Of a stretch of DNA of 64,000 nucleotides, positions 33,331-43,973 are shown in pieces. The stretch covers positions 44,256,184-44,320,183 of the forward strand of contig OZ035961.1 in assembly GCA_964034945.1 (NCBI GenBank), in the 5' to 3' direction. Position 1 is the first letter of the stretch. Each line of letters begins with the position of its first letter. The translations under genes and the position numbers were made by a program. The notes beneath the pieces are model-generated. The model was not told the DNA's origin, did not search any database, and saw only the letters and a program-made list of their open reading frames with translations. Source of the DNA: Chrysopilus asiliformis (taxonomy: Eukaryota > Arthropoda > Insecta > Diptera > Rhagionidae).

Positions 33331-33468
33331 ATGGATGACAATCTGCTAGAGGACATAATTGTTTCTGCATCATCACTCGTAGTCCAAATGCTTGAACTGG
33401 ACAGCAGAAGACCGCCGTCGATTTGGGTTAATCCCTATTTAAAGGAACGAAAAACAAAGGGGGTTTTT
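33331..33468 (+). CDS. Harbinger transposase N-terminal fragment
   Basis: The ATG at 33331 starts MDDNLLEDII and continues to RRPPSIWVNPYLKERKTKG, the RRxxWVxP-type motif found near the start of Harbinger/HARBI1-related nucleases. About 46 residues remain before the sequence changes character. The DDE nuclease core is absent, so no activity is possible. It faces the minus-strand fragment at 33469-33637. Confidence 0.6.
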
Positions 33469-33637
33469 TGTCGACCATTGAAAATTGTTTTTTCTGTTCC
33501 TTATTTTGTTTTCTTTTTGCTTTGGGACGGCTGGCCGGTATTGGCTTTTCGGTTTCAAATCTGGTTTGCGCCGAAGGCTCGAAATCATAAGCAACGTCCA
33601 ATTCCTCAATTTCTTCAAAATCCAAATATTCTTCCAT
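33469..33637 (-). CDS. Fragment of the second Harbinger gene (unidentified)
   Basis: The ATG at 33637 begins MEEYLDFEEIEELDVAYDFE, an acidic start, followed by a basic RPKAKRKQNKEQKK stretch and then the deletion junction. In animal Harbinger elements the partner gene encodes a Myb/MADF-like DNA-binding protein. The piece here is too short to show that domain, so the assignment rests on position and orientation. Confidence 0.4.
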
Positions 33638-33931
33638 TTCTTTAAATTAAAAAACCACACTCGTTAAAAAAACTGGAAACAGAACCTCTATTATTTTCAT
33701 CTGTCAAATTTTTACCTCGAATTTAATGTACCGAACAGTTGAAATGCTGGTAAAATCAACTGGAGACTAATACAACGCCATCTAGTGTAGGCAACATTGC
33801 AACATGAGTTTTTCACATCATTTTACCAGCGAACTGCGTACCGCTTGGTAAAATTTCTAAGCAAAATTTTCAGCTTGGTGTTAAATTTGTATAGGAAATT
33901 TCATTTTACTCGAACTGCGTACTAGGCTTTA

Positions 33932-34187
33932 CTGTCAATTCTGTCGTTAATTAACTAACTACACAAGTGTTTATTTTATTTATTTATCTCTTTTGTTTAT
34001 TTTAGGGTTGAGATTAATTAAATTAAAGGTTTTCATACATTTTTTCCTTAAATTTATATAATAATTTTTCAACATTCAATTGCTATGTTACTGAAATGAA
34101 ATAAAGTTTTAAAGATCTGAATTAAATTTTGCTACTGTCAACCATTAATGTATAATATCTGAATAAAACTTAAACTTAAACTTAAAT
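33932..34187 (+). mobile_element. 5'-truncated retroposed sequence with 14-bp duplication
   Basis: The sequence TAAATAACTCTTTA occurs at 33132-33145 and again at 34188-34201. Between them, once the Harbinger element is removed, is about 256 bp ending in AATAAAACTTAAACTTAAAC, a simple-sequence tail preceded by AATAAA signals. A tail of this kind with a 14-bp direct repeat is the mark of LINE-driven retroposition. No reading frame survives. Confidence 0.7.
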
Positions 34188-34330
34188 AACTCTTTATACA
34201 TAGCAATTTGATTGGATTACGATGCAAAAGAAAATTTGTCATAAGGTAGTCAACCCTACTTATAACGACAGTTTTTTATAATATTCTCTCCGCAATAAAC
34301 GCCCCTTTACTGACTGTATATTTACAATTC

Positions 34331-34957
34331 TATGCGTTACAAATGGTAGAGCAAACCTATTATACCCTATTTAAGGGTATTACCATATAGGGTATGAAAA
34401 ATAAGTTCAAGTAAACCGATATAATTTGCGTAGTTGTTTATCGGTGGCTAAAACAATTTCTGAAAATCCAAATGTTGTTGGATATGTCGGTATTATTTTC
34501 GCTTTGAAGGATGTTATCTGAAGAAATATGAAGCTATATACAGAATATTAATATCCTTTGATGTTGGTTGTGCCTCCCTTATGACAAATACAGATTTTCT
34601 TTGTTAAAAATGTTTGAGCTCATAACGTGAAATACTTGTAGGTTTTATTGGTATCGACAAAAGCATATTTTCACATATTTGTTTTATTGGGAAAAATGGT
34701 TAATAAGATATTAAAAAAATTGGGATTATTGTTAAATTTTTGACTTAATAAATATTGGCATGCATCTCGAAATGTAAATAAAAAAAAAATAAAGACATAT
34801 ACGTATAAACAGACAATGAAATTTCGTAGTATAAATAGTGTTCATAATAAATGATTCTTCTCTATTTGACTTCTATGTATTTTTTTTATGTAATACTCAG
34901 GCATATTTTTTTTACTGGGTTGACCGATTTTGGTTATTCCAAAGAGGAAGTTGTAGA
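34331..34957. other. AT-rich spacer, nothing recognised
   Basis: A TATTATACCCTATTTAAGGG / CCATATAGGGTATG pair near 34360 forms a small inverted repeat. No gene. Confidence 0.4.
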
Positions 34958-35290
34958 GAAAGTTGTAGAGAAAGTTCTTCTCCCCCCGTGGCGCTACGCC
35001 CTTATACGCCCTCACCACTAGATTCTACATCGCTTGAGATATGGAGTCGAAACTTATTGTGTTCTACAGGAAGGTTCTTTTATGTATTTCCCCCCTGTTG
35101 AGCTATTCTCTCAAACTCCCTCTCCTGCTAGCTTCTATATCATTTGAGATATCGAGTTGAATTTTTTTTGTGGTGTTCAGTACAATAGCAAAAACGACAT
35201 TTTATTTATTTACCCCCTGTGGTTCTATCGCCTTAAACCCCCTCCCTGGCTAGATGCTGCATCGTTAGAGATATTGAGTTGATTTTTTTT
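34958..35290 (+). repeat. Degenerate ~120-bp tandem repeat, three units
   Basis: Three units each contain a CCCCC[CT]GTGG..CTA block, a C-rich CCCT..CC stretch, TAGATTCTACATCG-like sequence and GAGATATCGAGTTGA. The units are at about 34980, 35090 and 35212. Confidence 0.7.
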
Positions 35291-35318
35291 GGTTAAGATC
35301 AGCTTAACTACAGGTAGA

Positions 35319-36354
35319 GTTTAAAAATGCTCACTCATGAGTATGGCTCATGCAGTGACGTTTCTTCTAAGGTGCGAGGGTGTTCACTGCACACCCTACT
35401 GAAATCCAATATGTATCGGAAATCTATTGTTAATTAATTTATTTTTTTTGTGCCAATTCTTTCGACAATTTACCAATGGCAATGGTTGCCTAAAGTACCC
35501 GCACCCTACATTACCAACCTGTTTCTTTATCTTTCGATCTTTCGACCAACCAAGTGTTCTCCACTTTACAGCGAACCAAAGTAAAAATTGTTTGTGGCCT
35601 TTTTTCCTACTCGCCCCTTAGCGAAACACACTCGAAACGCAATACTGACTCTTTCGGTCGTTCGACCGACTCGAGTGTTCTCCAATTTACAGCGCACCAA
35701 AGCAAAGTAAAAACACATATGACTAAGTAAAAGTCTATAATAAAAAACGTTTCACCACACACAAAGTTCACAAGAAGCAACCGGACACAACGATGAATTT
35801 GGGTGCTCCAGAAAAAGCCGCACGGCGAACCGATGCGATGTTGCTTGCTGCTGGCCGCGATGCTGCGAAACCCGACAATAGAAAACCGACCATCGTATGG
35901 CCGTTCGGCTGACGTGCTGATGCGTGTGGGTGTGTGTGCCAAGCAAAACAGCAATATTGCTTACTCATCAGCTCAGTCGGTTTCTGATTTTACAGGTGTT
36001 CAGTTGGCTTTTGTGTATGAGAAATAATTAATTTAATATTGTGGCTTGTGAATGCGGATGCGCAATCGAAAAATTGTTTGAGAAACCATTTTCTCAATTA
36101 AATATCGAGGAAAAATTGGATCTTCGTCTATCACGTCCCGGACGTGATCCTGGATAAAACTAAGAGTAGACGTCTATCATTTAACAGAAACTTAATATTG
36201 AACACCCTACTGAAAGCAGCACGCCACGTCACTGGGCTCATGAGTATGGCTCATGAGTAATTTATTCACTTGGTGAGCAGTGAGCCAAATGTTTAGTCAA
36301 AAACTCTTACTTAAGAGTATGAGCATTGGCAAATCCCATGAGTACTCATGAGCA
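35319..36354. mobile_element. Outer inverted-repeat element rich in CTCATGAGTA
   Basis: ATGCTCACTCATGAGTATGG on the left and GAGTACTCATGAGCAT on the right are inverted copies. CTCATGAGTA motifs recur across the sub-terminal parts. It is split by the hAT-type element at 35353, which duplicated GGCTCATG from it. No duplication of its own was found. Confidence 0.5.
35353..36234. mobile_element. hAT-type MITE (TSD GGCTCATG)
   Basis: The 882-bp element starts CAGTGACGTTTCTTC and ends CGCCACGTCACTG. GGCTCATG is duplicated at 35345-35352 and 36235-36242. GGTGTTC and GAACACCCTACTGAAA sub-terminal motifs are inverted. A segment with GTGTTCTCCA..TTTACAGCG is present twice (near 35555 and 35675). Frames within are short and show no transposase domain. 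Confidence 0.85.
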
Positions 36355-37809
36355 TGTGTGTTTGAATATTTTTCATTGTTCTGGACACATCGGTTATATT
36401 GTTAACTCCTTCCACCATTCAAAAGAAAGGGTGGAAAGGGGATGGGATGTGTGAAAGGTGAGGGGAGTGTGGGAATGGGAGGGGTGTGAAGAAGGGAAGA
36501 GGGAGCTAAAAGCAATATCACTTTAATACATCTTAAACCAAAAAAATCTGAAAATGACTTACTACCGTTTTATTGCCCGACTTTTTATTTACAAATATAA
36601 GAATACCCATTACGCTAGAATTTAATAACAATTAAAATTTTTCTGGTACTCAAATTTGACAGTACTTGATATACCAAATTATAAATTTTAAAAATTATTT
36701 TTTACCTTTTAGCGCTTTAGTTTTTCAAATTTTCTTTATTTTTGAGACATTTTTTTAAAGTTGGTTCTATTTTTTTAAACATTTTTTTAAATAAATCTTA
36801 TTAAACATTCATTTAGAAAATTTTTCTATTTTCACAAAACAAATTTTCGAAGGTAATAATTTCTGACTGTAGTACATACTTACCTTAAGTATTGGTTGTA
36901 TCTAAATTGTTGTTTAACAAGGAAATTTTCTTGTAGCGGGTAATATGTCTTCCCCATAATTATCCGCCGAAAGTAACATTGTACTTAACTGAGCAGAAAT
37001 ACCGCGTACATACATACATATTATAATTTATAAGGTTTTACTATATAAATACAAGGTTTTACTATATAGATATAAAGGCTCTGAGTACCTACATATTACA
37101 AGATTGTCGCGCGATTTCTTGTATCTCAATGTTTGCGAAATAAGTCTAAGTACGAGTATACTTTGTATTTTACTAATAATGAAACTTTAAGAAGCTCAAA
37201 CATTTTTTTTTTACTAAAAGCATAAACCCTTAACGACTATAGAGACCTTGACAAGAATTTGATTAATGGTTTTATGTGAATTTGATTTAGCACCGCAAAT
37301 TTTTGGCTTAAGCTCGTACATGTTGTGAAAAAGGTTCTTACATTTGCAAGTAGACCAAACGTTTTTCTGTAAGTATACCGCGTGTTCAAATTAAAATTTA
37401 TTGACGGTTTAGGTTTTAAGTAACGAACTTGCTAAAGGTATCATCTCACATAAGTTAAAATGGGCCGAAAATCGTGAAAATAAAGAAAAAATACTCCGTA
37501 GAAGAAAGTAAAAAGATGCATACATTAGTGAGACATAGAAAGTGGTATTTACATAAAAACTGCGCGTAGTAGAGAAAATTGTATCTTATTTCCTTTGCTT
37601 ACAATATTGAATTGATAAATTATACCGAAAATATTTTCGGGCACTGGAGTGGCGCTAAATTAAAAAAAAATAAAACTTTGTCGGTAATTATCGCAAAAAC
37701 TATATTTCTTTTATTGTTGACAGGAAACTAGACGAGTTAAGAAAAACATTAAATTTTCGTAAGCGATTGTTTGTTCAAAAATTAGACAAACGTCGCCTAC
37801 TTGATCTTA
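36355..37809. other. AT-rich spacer
   Basis: No gene. A G-rich GGGTGGAAAGGGGATGGGATG stretch near 36430-36500 and TACTCCGTAGAAGAAAGTAAAAA near 37493 (also at 48430, the end of family D) are the only notable items. Confidence 0.4.
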
Positions 37810-37959
37810 GGCGCCGTTTACAACTGACATTTTATTCCGTGAATTTTATTCGGCGACACTAAATTCAAGTTTTACAACCGTTTACATCACGATACAAAAT
37901 TTTGAATTTTTTTCCAAAAAGACGAAGGAACCGGAATTTTTTATAAAAAAAATAAAATT

Positions 37960-38205
37960 TTTTTTTTTAAAAAAAAGCTTTTATTAAAAAAGAATGCACT
38001 AAAAAGAAAAAAATAATTCTCTGGACGCTGTGTATCACAAATATAAAAGCTTTTAAAAAGCGAGATAAATGTTTATTTTATTGTTTTATGCTTTATCTCG
38101 CTTTTTAAAAGCTTTTATATTTGTGATACACAGCGTCCAGAAAATTATTTTTTTCTTTTTAGTGCATTCTTTTTTAATAAAAGCTTTTTTTTAAAATTTT
38201 ATTTT
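37960..38205. mobile_element. Fold-back element, family X copy 1
   Basis: Arms of about 100 bp include AATGCACTAAAAAGAAAAAA, CTGGACGCTGTGTATCAC and AAAGCGAGATAAA and flank a 22-bp spacer at 38070-38091. The same element at 50035-50245 has the spacer in the opposite orientation, as expected for insertion the other way round. Confidence 0.85.
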
Positions 38206-38231
38206 TTTATTTTTTTTATTTTGTTCTTTTT

Positions 38232-38361
38232 ACAGGTCGATTATCTTAGACGCGTCACTTTTCGTGACTCGGATTTTGCCTATTGTATTTGTTGTTTTGT
38301 ACCAACAACAACAGGCAATTTCGATTCACGAAAAGTGACGCGTCTAAGATAATCGACCTGT
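38232..38361. repeat. Hairpin with perfect 36-bp arms
   Basis: The arm ACAGGTCGATTATCTTAGAC (38232 onward) is exactly mirrored by the arm ending at 38361, and a further TTGCCT..AGGCAA pair lies inside. It is directly next to the fold-back element. Confidence 0.85.
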
Positions 38362-38384
38362 TAGTCTTCGAATATATATCCTTA

Positions 38385-38795
38385 CATTTGAGATGTCTTA
38401 CAGGCTTTTTAACTTGAGAATCGTATTCAGCGACCCCAAAAACCCCCAGAATAGATTTTTTTCCGGAAAATTTGGAGAAAGGGATAATCACGTTATCCTT
38501 ACAGGACTTTCCGTTATCCTTACAGACTTTTTAATGACAGATTCGGATTCAGCGACCCCAAAAACCCCCAGAATAGATTTTTTTCCGGAAAATTTGGAGA
38601 AAAGGATAATCACGTTATACTTACAGGACCTTCCGTTATCCTTACAAGGACGAAGTAGTGAAAATATTAAATTGTCATAGGACTTATATGCAAAATTTCA
38701 AGTCAATCGGACAAGTGGAAGTGGGTCAAAATTTGATTGCAAGATTTGACCCCGACAAACAAACAAACAAGATAGCGAGCTAAATAAAAGCTTTT
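38385..38795 (-). repeat. Dispersed repeat family B, copy 3
   Basis: Two 122-bp units with CAGCGACCCCAAAAACCCCC and GATAATCACGTTAT are in tandem, followed by AATTTCAAGTCAATCGG, GATTGCAAGATTTGACCC and CTAAATAAAAGCTTTT, the family start in reverse. Confidence 0.7.
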
Positions 38796-38880
38796 AATAA
38801 AAATCGCCTAAATTAATCAAACTTTTGACAGCTTTTGCTAAGGGCCTGTTTCACCACTGCTGGATAAGTTTTATCTAGTA

Positions 38881-40580
38881 AATAAATATAAGTCACATGT
38901 TTTATGTTTACAGCATACTAGGGAGTTTTGCCATTTTCAGGGGCGTATGTGTATGGAAGCGGGGTAGGGGTGGTAAGGGGTGGCGATTAACTCTGCTCGG
39001 CATCGAAAGAACTTTTCTACACACGTAGAAAAAAAATACGTTTACGGATGTAAAATCGGCTGAAACATAACCTTTTTATAGCGGTTTTAAATTTGTAAAA
39101 AAAAGACATTTGGGACGCTACTGCGCGGCCTCCATGACAGAGCGACTTTATCTCAAAATTGTTTTGGAAAGCAAAAATCATTACGCCCGTTTCATTTCAC
39201 GAGTAAAATTTAAGTGAAAAATAAAAAAAATTCACCTCGACCTATAGGATTAAGAATTTTTACTACATAGAGCCAAAATGCGTTTGGAATCATTCCTACA
39301 TTTTTTATTAGCAACCCCCTCCCCCACATTTTTTTAGTAGAAACGCCCCATCCACTCTTATCTACGTCTTTGACTGTCTTCAAATAGACATTCTCACAAA
39401 CATAACCAACTAAATAGCGTTTAGGCAGAAAAATGATTTTTCATATAAAAAATCTTAATCAAGATATTTTAAAGCATAAAAATGTTAGTGTACAATTCCA
39501 CAACAGAATTATCACTGTTCCACCTGTTTTTGTGAGAATTGCTAGCTAAAGAAATCCAATGCTGAAGAAACTAAAATATTCAAGGCTGGAAAGCCTTTCA
39601 TAAGGAAAAATAAACCTTTATATTGATGTTTGCTTCCGGGGAGAGGATTCTTTATGAAAGCATGTGCGCAAATAATGAAATAAAAGTAATCCTACGATAG
39701 ATTTAACGGTAATTTCTTGAAGGGCTAATCACTCTAAATTAATATTGATTGAATTCATTCACACGAGTGTACTTCGATGAATTCAATTAATATAAGTTAG
39801 GCGTTATGATACTCGTCAAATGAGCTGTATTTGGTACTTAATTGAAAACACCCTATCAACCAGTCGCTAACATCCCAATTTTGTCCTCTTAAATTATATT
39901 TAGAAGTTCATTAATCATTTCTAGTGTCTCGTCGGCGAAAGCAAATACTACCACTCAATTTTATGCCCAGACGAAATCGAAAGTGGCAACTAAAGTTATG
40001 AGAAGACACACGAAATTAATCATTTCGAGTCAGTAAGTCTCGTTTACTGACGTCATATTATAGCAATTGCCTCGTGGTCTGACGTCTTTAACCCGTGTTT
40101 CTTTCGTGATATACATATGATTTTTCTGAGATATGTCTGTTTGCAAAGATTTGTTATAGTCTGCAAAAATTGGTAAGATTTTGTTTATCAAGAGTTCTTG
40201 TGTCAATTTTTCGAAATAGAAAAAATACAAAATGGCCTATCCCGTAGGCAAATATTTCCGTAGCACGGCGAATAAAACTTCCATGAGAACGAATATGTAT
40301 GTAGTCAGATAGTCCGATGTCAGGGGTCAGCTCAGAATACATTCAAAAGTTAATGATTCAATCGGAAATTTTCGTGGTTGATCGACGTGGACTAAGAAAA
40401 CCACAAATCCACAATTTGTATTATCAATTTGTAAAAGAAAAGTTCTCGATTTATTTCGCACCGCTTGGTGAAAAATTGGACGAATTCATTCATTGCAAGA
40501 ATGTAACGAAATCCGTTCGCAAATCATTTGGTAATGGCGACCATACTTGGTGCTCCTAGTACAGTGTTTACGGTTGGCGA
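38881..40580. other. AT-rich spacer, few features
   Basis: A GAATTCAT / ATGAATTC pair with flanks (about 39741-39796) forms a hairpin, and ACACGTAGAAAAAAAATACG near 39018 looks like a solitary MITE end. Overlapping frames near 40317-40559 have no recognisable domain. Confidence 0.4.
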
Positions 40581-40763
40581 CATCAGGAGTGGTATTCCGT
40601 AACTTGTTTCAAGCGTTTGTTTCAAGTTAGAAGAAAAAGTAGTATTTGCTGTCTCTGTTTCGACCAAAATAAATGACAGGGCAAAACAGACCTAGCGAAT
40701 ACTACTTTTTCTTCTAACTCGATTCAAACGCTTGAAACAAGTTTCGGAATACCACTCCTGGTG
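40581..40763. mobile_element. Fold-back MITE
   Basis: Arms of about 70 bp (CAGGAGTGGTATTCCG.. and AGTTAGAAGAAAAAGTAGTA..) face each other around a loop with ATAAATGACAGGGC. A few mismatches separate the arms. No clear duplication. Confidence 0.8.
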
Positions 40764-40789
40764 CAAGAAATTCCTAGAAAACACAGATG

Positions 40790-41000
40790 CAAACAGAAAG
40801 TTTTTTGAGTGTGGTTCGGTTTCGGTTTTAGGGTGGATTGGATTTCAGCATTTTGGTTTTGGTTCCTAAAATTTCAAAATTTGGTTCTGTGGTTTTGGTT
40901 TCTTAAATTTCAAAAATGTGACTCTGGTTATGGTTTTGGTTTTTAAAATTTCAATTTTTTTTTTATATTGGTTTAGTGGTTTTGGTTCTTACAAGAGACT
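40790..41000 (+). repeat. Low-complexity GGTTTTGG-rich stretch
   Basis: GGTTTCGGTTTT and TTTTGGTTTCTTAAATTTCA phrases repeat irregularly about five times. It is a decayed simple repeat. Confidence 0.6.
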
Positions 41001-41059
41001 GGTAGAGGGTATGTGGAATGTATTGCAGTAGAAGATAAACATTAAAAACAAATTTAAAA

Positions 41060-41344
41060 ACAAATATTTTTCCCGGAAAATTTGAGGAAAAGGATAATCA
41101 CATTGTCCTTACAGGACCTTCCGTTATCTTTACCGACTTCTTTATGCCAGAATCGAATTCAGCGACCCCAAAAACCCCTAGATGAGATTTTTTCCGGAAA
41201 ATTTAAGGTTATGGATAATTACGTTATGCTTGCAGGGCATTTTTTATGGTTAAAAAGACGAAGTAATGAAAATATTGTGTTGTCGTCGGACTTTCGTATG
41301 TGTGGAACATTTCAAGTAAATCGGTTGAGTGGAAGTAGGTTAAA
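41060..41344 (-). repeat. Dispersed repeat family B, copy 4 (left part)
   Basis: TTTCCCGGAAAATTTGAGG, CAGCGACCCCAAAAACCCC and AACATTTCAAGTAAATCGG match copy 3 in reverse. The remaining part (GATTGCAAGATTTGACCC..CTAAATAAAAGCTTTT) is at 43289-43350, beyond an inserted DINE-1. Confidence 0.7.
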
Positions 41345-41924
41345 AACATAACAAAAGCTATAATTGCCAATCTGGCAATCATTGGAGACCCGTATGGTGA
41401 TATTCGTATCAAAATTCGAACAGCTGTACCAAAATTTCAATTGGAAGTCAAACTTTCCAATAAGATTTTTTAAAATTTATTGCAATCGGATTTTGATGTA
41501 TGGGAGTTTTATGTAGAATCATATCCTAAATAACTTTTGTTCTTAGACTTTTTTGATAAGATGTACCGTTTTCGAGATATTCACAAAAACCGTTTTCGTT
41601 CGTATGGGGGGTACCCCTCCTAATGGTCAATTTTTGCCCATTAACGAACTTAGCCTCGCATTTTACGAAAAACGGATCTGCGCAAAATTTCAAGTCTCTA
41701 CACTCTCGAAAAAATCCGGGGACGAATTAACTCCGCCTGAAAACATAGCTAAAAGTTTAACACCGTAGCGCGGAGTTATTTTTACATTTGTATTTTACGG
41801 AGCTAAATATTCAATTTAACACCGTTTTGACCTAAATTTTAAATCAACTCCGAAAAGGAGTCAAAAATTCACTACAACTCCTTTTAGGAGTTATTTAATT
41901 GTAAAGGGTGTCCACGTTTAGAAG

Positions 41925-42004
41925 AGGCTTGCCAATTGGCTTCGACAGCCTATTGGGAAGGCAAATGGTTTACAATTCGAGAGGTCCCGTGTTCGAGTCC
42001 CAGC
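41925..42004 (+). other. tRNA-like segment, possible SINE head
   Basis: CAGCCTATTGGGAAGGC resembles a tRNA A box and GTGTTCGAGTCCC a B box, about 40 bases apart. The T and anticodon stems do not pair properly, so it is not a working tRNA; a tRNA-derived SINE promoter is the likelier reading. It is cut by the hAT-type insertion. Confidence 0.4.
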
Positions 42005-42012
42005 AGAGACAT

Positions 42013-42770
42013 TAGTGGTGTGGAGTTTCGTTACTTTTAAGTAACGATAACGAATCATTACTTTTGATGACGGTAATCATTACTTTTATTTCGTTACTCG
42101 TTACTTCGTTACTTTTCCTGCGATTTCAGTAAAATCGATATACTTACTCCTAAGTATTTTTTCCCCAATTTTCCCAATCTAGGGTAAGCTTGCGCCCGTG
42201 TTTTCCACCACTCAAGAGCATTTTGGTTCTTTGCAATGGCGTGTTCTTCACCGAATTGCCGTAATTCAATGATAACCTCGGATGTTGGTGTCGCCCGAAT
42301 TTGTAAAAATAATATTCCTTACGACAAAATTTTTACGATAAATTGTTTTACGAGAAATTGACCGGCACCCAATTTTTCATGATATGCTAAAGTAATGAAA
42401 ACGAAAAGGTTTCATAAAGTAACGAAATGAAATCAAATCGTTCCTTCAGCACTATCGTTACTTCGTTCATATCATTACTAACGAAACGAACTCAAATCGT
42501 TCTTTCAGCACTATCGTTACTTGTTGGGCTGATGGGACGAATATCGCACAAAGCAGAGAAGAAAAATTCAATGGGGCCGAAGCACTGCACGAACAAGCAC
42601 GACCAGAGCGGCCGACGCATGTTCATTTTGAGTAAGAAATTTTGTGGTGGGAGAAAGAACGATGTAACGAAAGTGAAAAGTAATGATTTGGCTTCTTGGT
42701 AACGATTTCATATCGTTACTTGTGAGTAACACTTACTTTTAAATCGTTCATTACTTTTTGAACATCTCTA
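42013..42770. mobile_element. hAT-type MITE (TSD AGAGACAT)
   Basis: The 758-bp element starts TAGTGGTGTGGAGTTTCG and ends TTGAACATCTCTA. AGAGACAT is duplicated at 42005-42012 and 42771-42778. GTTACTTTTAAGTAACGATA and related CGTTACTT motifs fill both ends. A 91-residue frame inside has no transposase signature. Confidence 0.85.
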
Positions 42771-43364
42771 AGAGACATGCAAGAAAAGTATTTAACAAGT
42801 CAATATTAACTTTGGAAACACGAAAAAAAACTCAAAACATATCAAATGCTTGCAAAAAAAGAGAATTTGCGAGGTTTTTTTTGCCATCTAATAAGTTGGT
42901 TTAACACCGAAAAATTGTTAAAAATTAACACCCATAAGGAATTGTTGTGAACTCCCTAGCCCGGTGCTCGATTTTCTCCAATAGGTGATGGACTCCCTCA
43001 AACTCCCTTTCGGTGCGTAATCGACTCCATTTTTTCGAGAGTGTAGCTCAATCCGTGCGCCCGCAATCCGCGCCACAGACAGACAGACGGACAGACAGAC
43101 AGACAGACGGACAGACAGACAGACAGACGGACAGACAGACAGACAGACGGACAGACATGCAGAAATTAATTATTTTTATCATTCTAAACACACTGGTGTA
43201 ATTCATTTTTATGTGTGATGACGGGATCTTGGCGTTACAAACGGTAAGGTAAAGTTAATATACCCTTTGGTTTCACCATACGGGTATAATTAGATTGCAA
43301 GATTTGACCCTGACAGACAGACAGAAACGAAGACAAGCTAAATAAAAGCTTTTAAAAAGAGCTA

Positions 43365-43730
43365 AATCTGGTCGAAAAAAGAAAATAATAAAAAAATTTC
43401 CGTTAAAATCGTTTTGTCTTCAGGACCTCCCGTTCCGAATTTTAAAATTCTAACACCAGATTCGTGATTAGTGGCTCCGAAACCTCCCTTATTGCCAGTT
43501 TTTTCGAGGAAAAATGGTAAAAAGGATATTTGGGTTATCCTTACAGGAGCTTCCGTTGGCAATTTCATCACCAGATTCGTGATTAGCGTCTGCAAAAACC
43601 GAAAAAAAACTTAAAAAAAGGATATTTGCGTTATCCTTACAGGACTATTCAAATTATGAAATTTCAACACCAGATTCGTGTTCAGCGACCCCAAAATCCC
43701 CTCCCCTCGAAACGGTCAGGAGCGAAGCAC
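43365..43730 (-). repeat. Minisatellite of family B/C type
   Basis: About three units of roughly 110-125 bp share CACCAGATTCGTGATTAG, CCAGTTTTTTCGAGG-like and GATATTTGCGTTATCC motifs, related to the tandem units in family B. Confidence 0.65.
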
Positions 43731-43973
43731 GTTCTGGAATGTTCATTAGATATTTTTTCAAGAAAATTTTTTTCCGAGTTTCAACCGAACTTTAGTAGTT
43801 CTAAAAATGGTCCATGCTAGACTTTGGGTACGAAACTTGGCTGACGGGTCCTTGTTGTTTCAATTGAATTAATTTAAAATATGCAATCATTCGCCATGAG
43901 AAATTCGGTGCAATCGTTTGTTCATATAAAAATCTCATTTCAAGAAAAGCAAATATATGAAATTATTAAACAA

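Larger units (their letters stand above)
33146..33928. mobile_element. PIF/Harbinger deletion derivative (TSD TTA)
   Basis: Inverted ends of about 34 bp start AGCCTAGTACGCAGTTCG. TTA is duplicated outside (33143-33145 and 33929-33931), the TWA target of PIF/Harbinger. Two partial frames run inward from both sides and meet near 33468. This matches the two-gene layout of Harbinger elements after loss of the centre. It entered exactly at the junction between a 14-bp target duplication and the retroposed sequence at 33932. Confidence 0.82.
31900..34330 (+). repeat. Dispersed repeat family E, copy 1, split by insertions
   Basis: Its left part (31900-32206) and right part (34188-34330) together match, inverted, the uninterrupted copy at 45640-46290: CGACTCCAGTGGATTTTTT, AGGACCTACAAGTGGAGCA-like block, AATAACTCTTTATACA and AGTCAACCCTACTTATAACG. 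The intervening 2 kb is made of at least three later insertions. Confidence 0.65.
37810..38880 (+). repeat. Dispersed repeat family F, copy 2, split by insertions
   Basis: GGCGCCGTTTACAACTGACA to GACGAAGGAACCGGAATTTTT (37810-37945) and the AAAATCGCCTAAATTAATC..TTGACAGCTTTTGC tail (38808-38860) match the two halves of the copy at 24253. The fold-back element, the hairpin and a family B copy fill the gap. Confidence 0.55.
41701..43042. mobile_element. TA-flanked TIR element inside DINE-1
   Basis: Ends CACTCTCGAAAAAAT and ATTTTTTCGAGAGTG are inverted. TA is duplicated (41699-41700 and 43043-43044), and the DINE-1 reads TCTCTAGCTCAATCC across the join once it is removed. GGAGTTA and TTTAACACCG motifs recur near the ends. 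No transposase frame is present. It holds the hAT-type element at 42013. Confidence 0.8.
41345..43288 (-). mobile_element. DINE-1/Helentron-like element, copy A3, split
   Basis: It reads in reverse: AACATAACAAAAGC, ATTGCCAATCTGGCAAT hairpin, (GRAC)n array at about 43076-43155, and CACCATACGGGTATA end. It sits inside family B copy 4 and is itself split after TCTCTA by the element at 41701-43042. Confidence 0.8.

Noticed and set aside
35607..36027. Overlapping 64-115-residue frames on both strands
   Set aside because: They sit inside the hAT-type MITE, overlap each other in several frames and show no transposase motif.
41941..42010. Functional tRNA gene (anticodon near TAC)
   Set aside because: The T-stem and anticodon stem do not pair, and the acceptor ends do not match.
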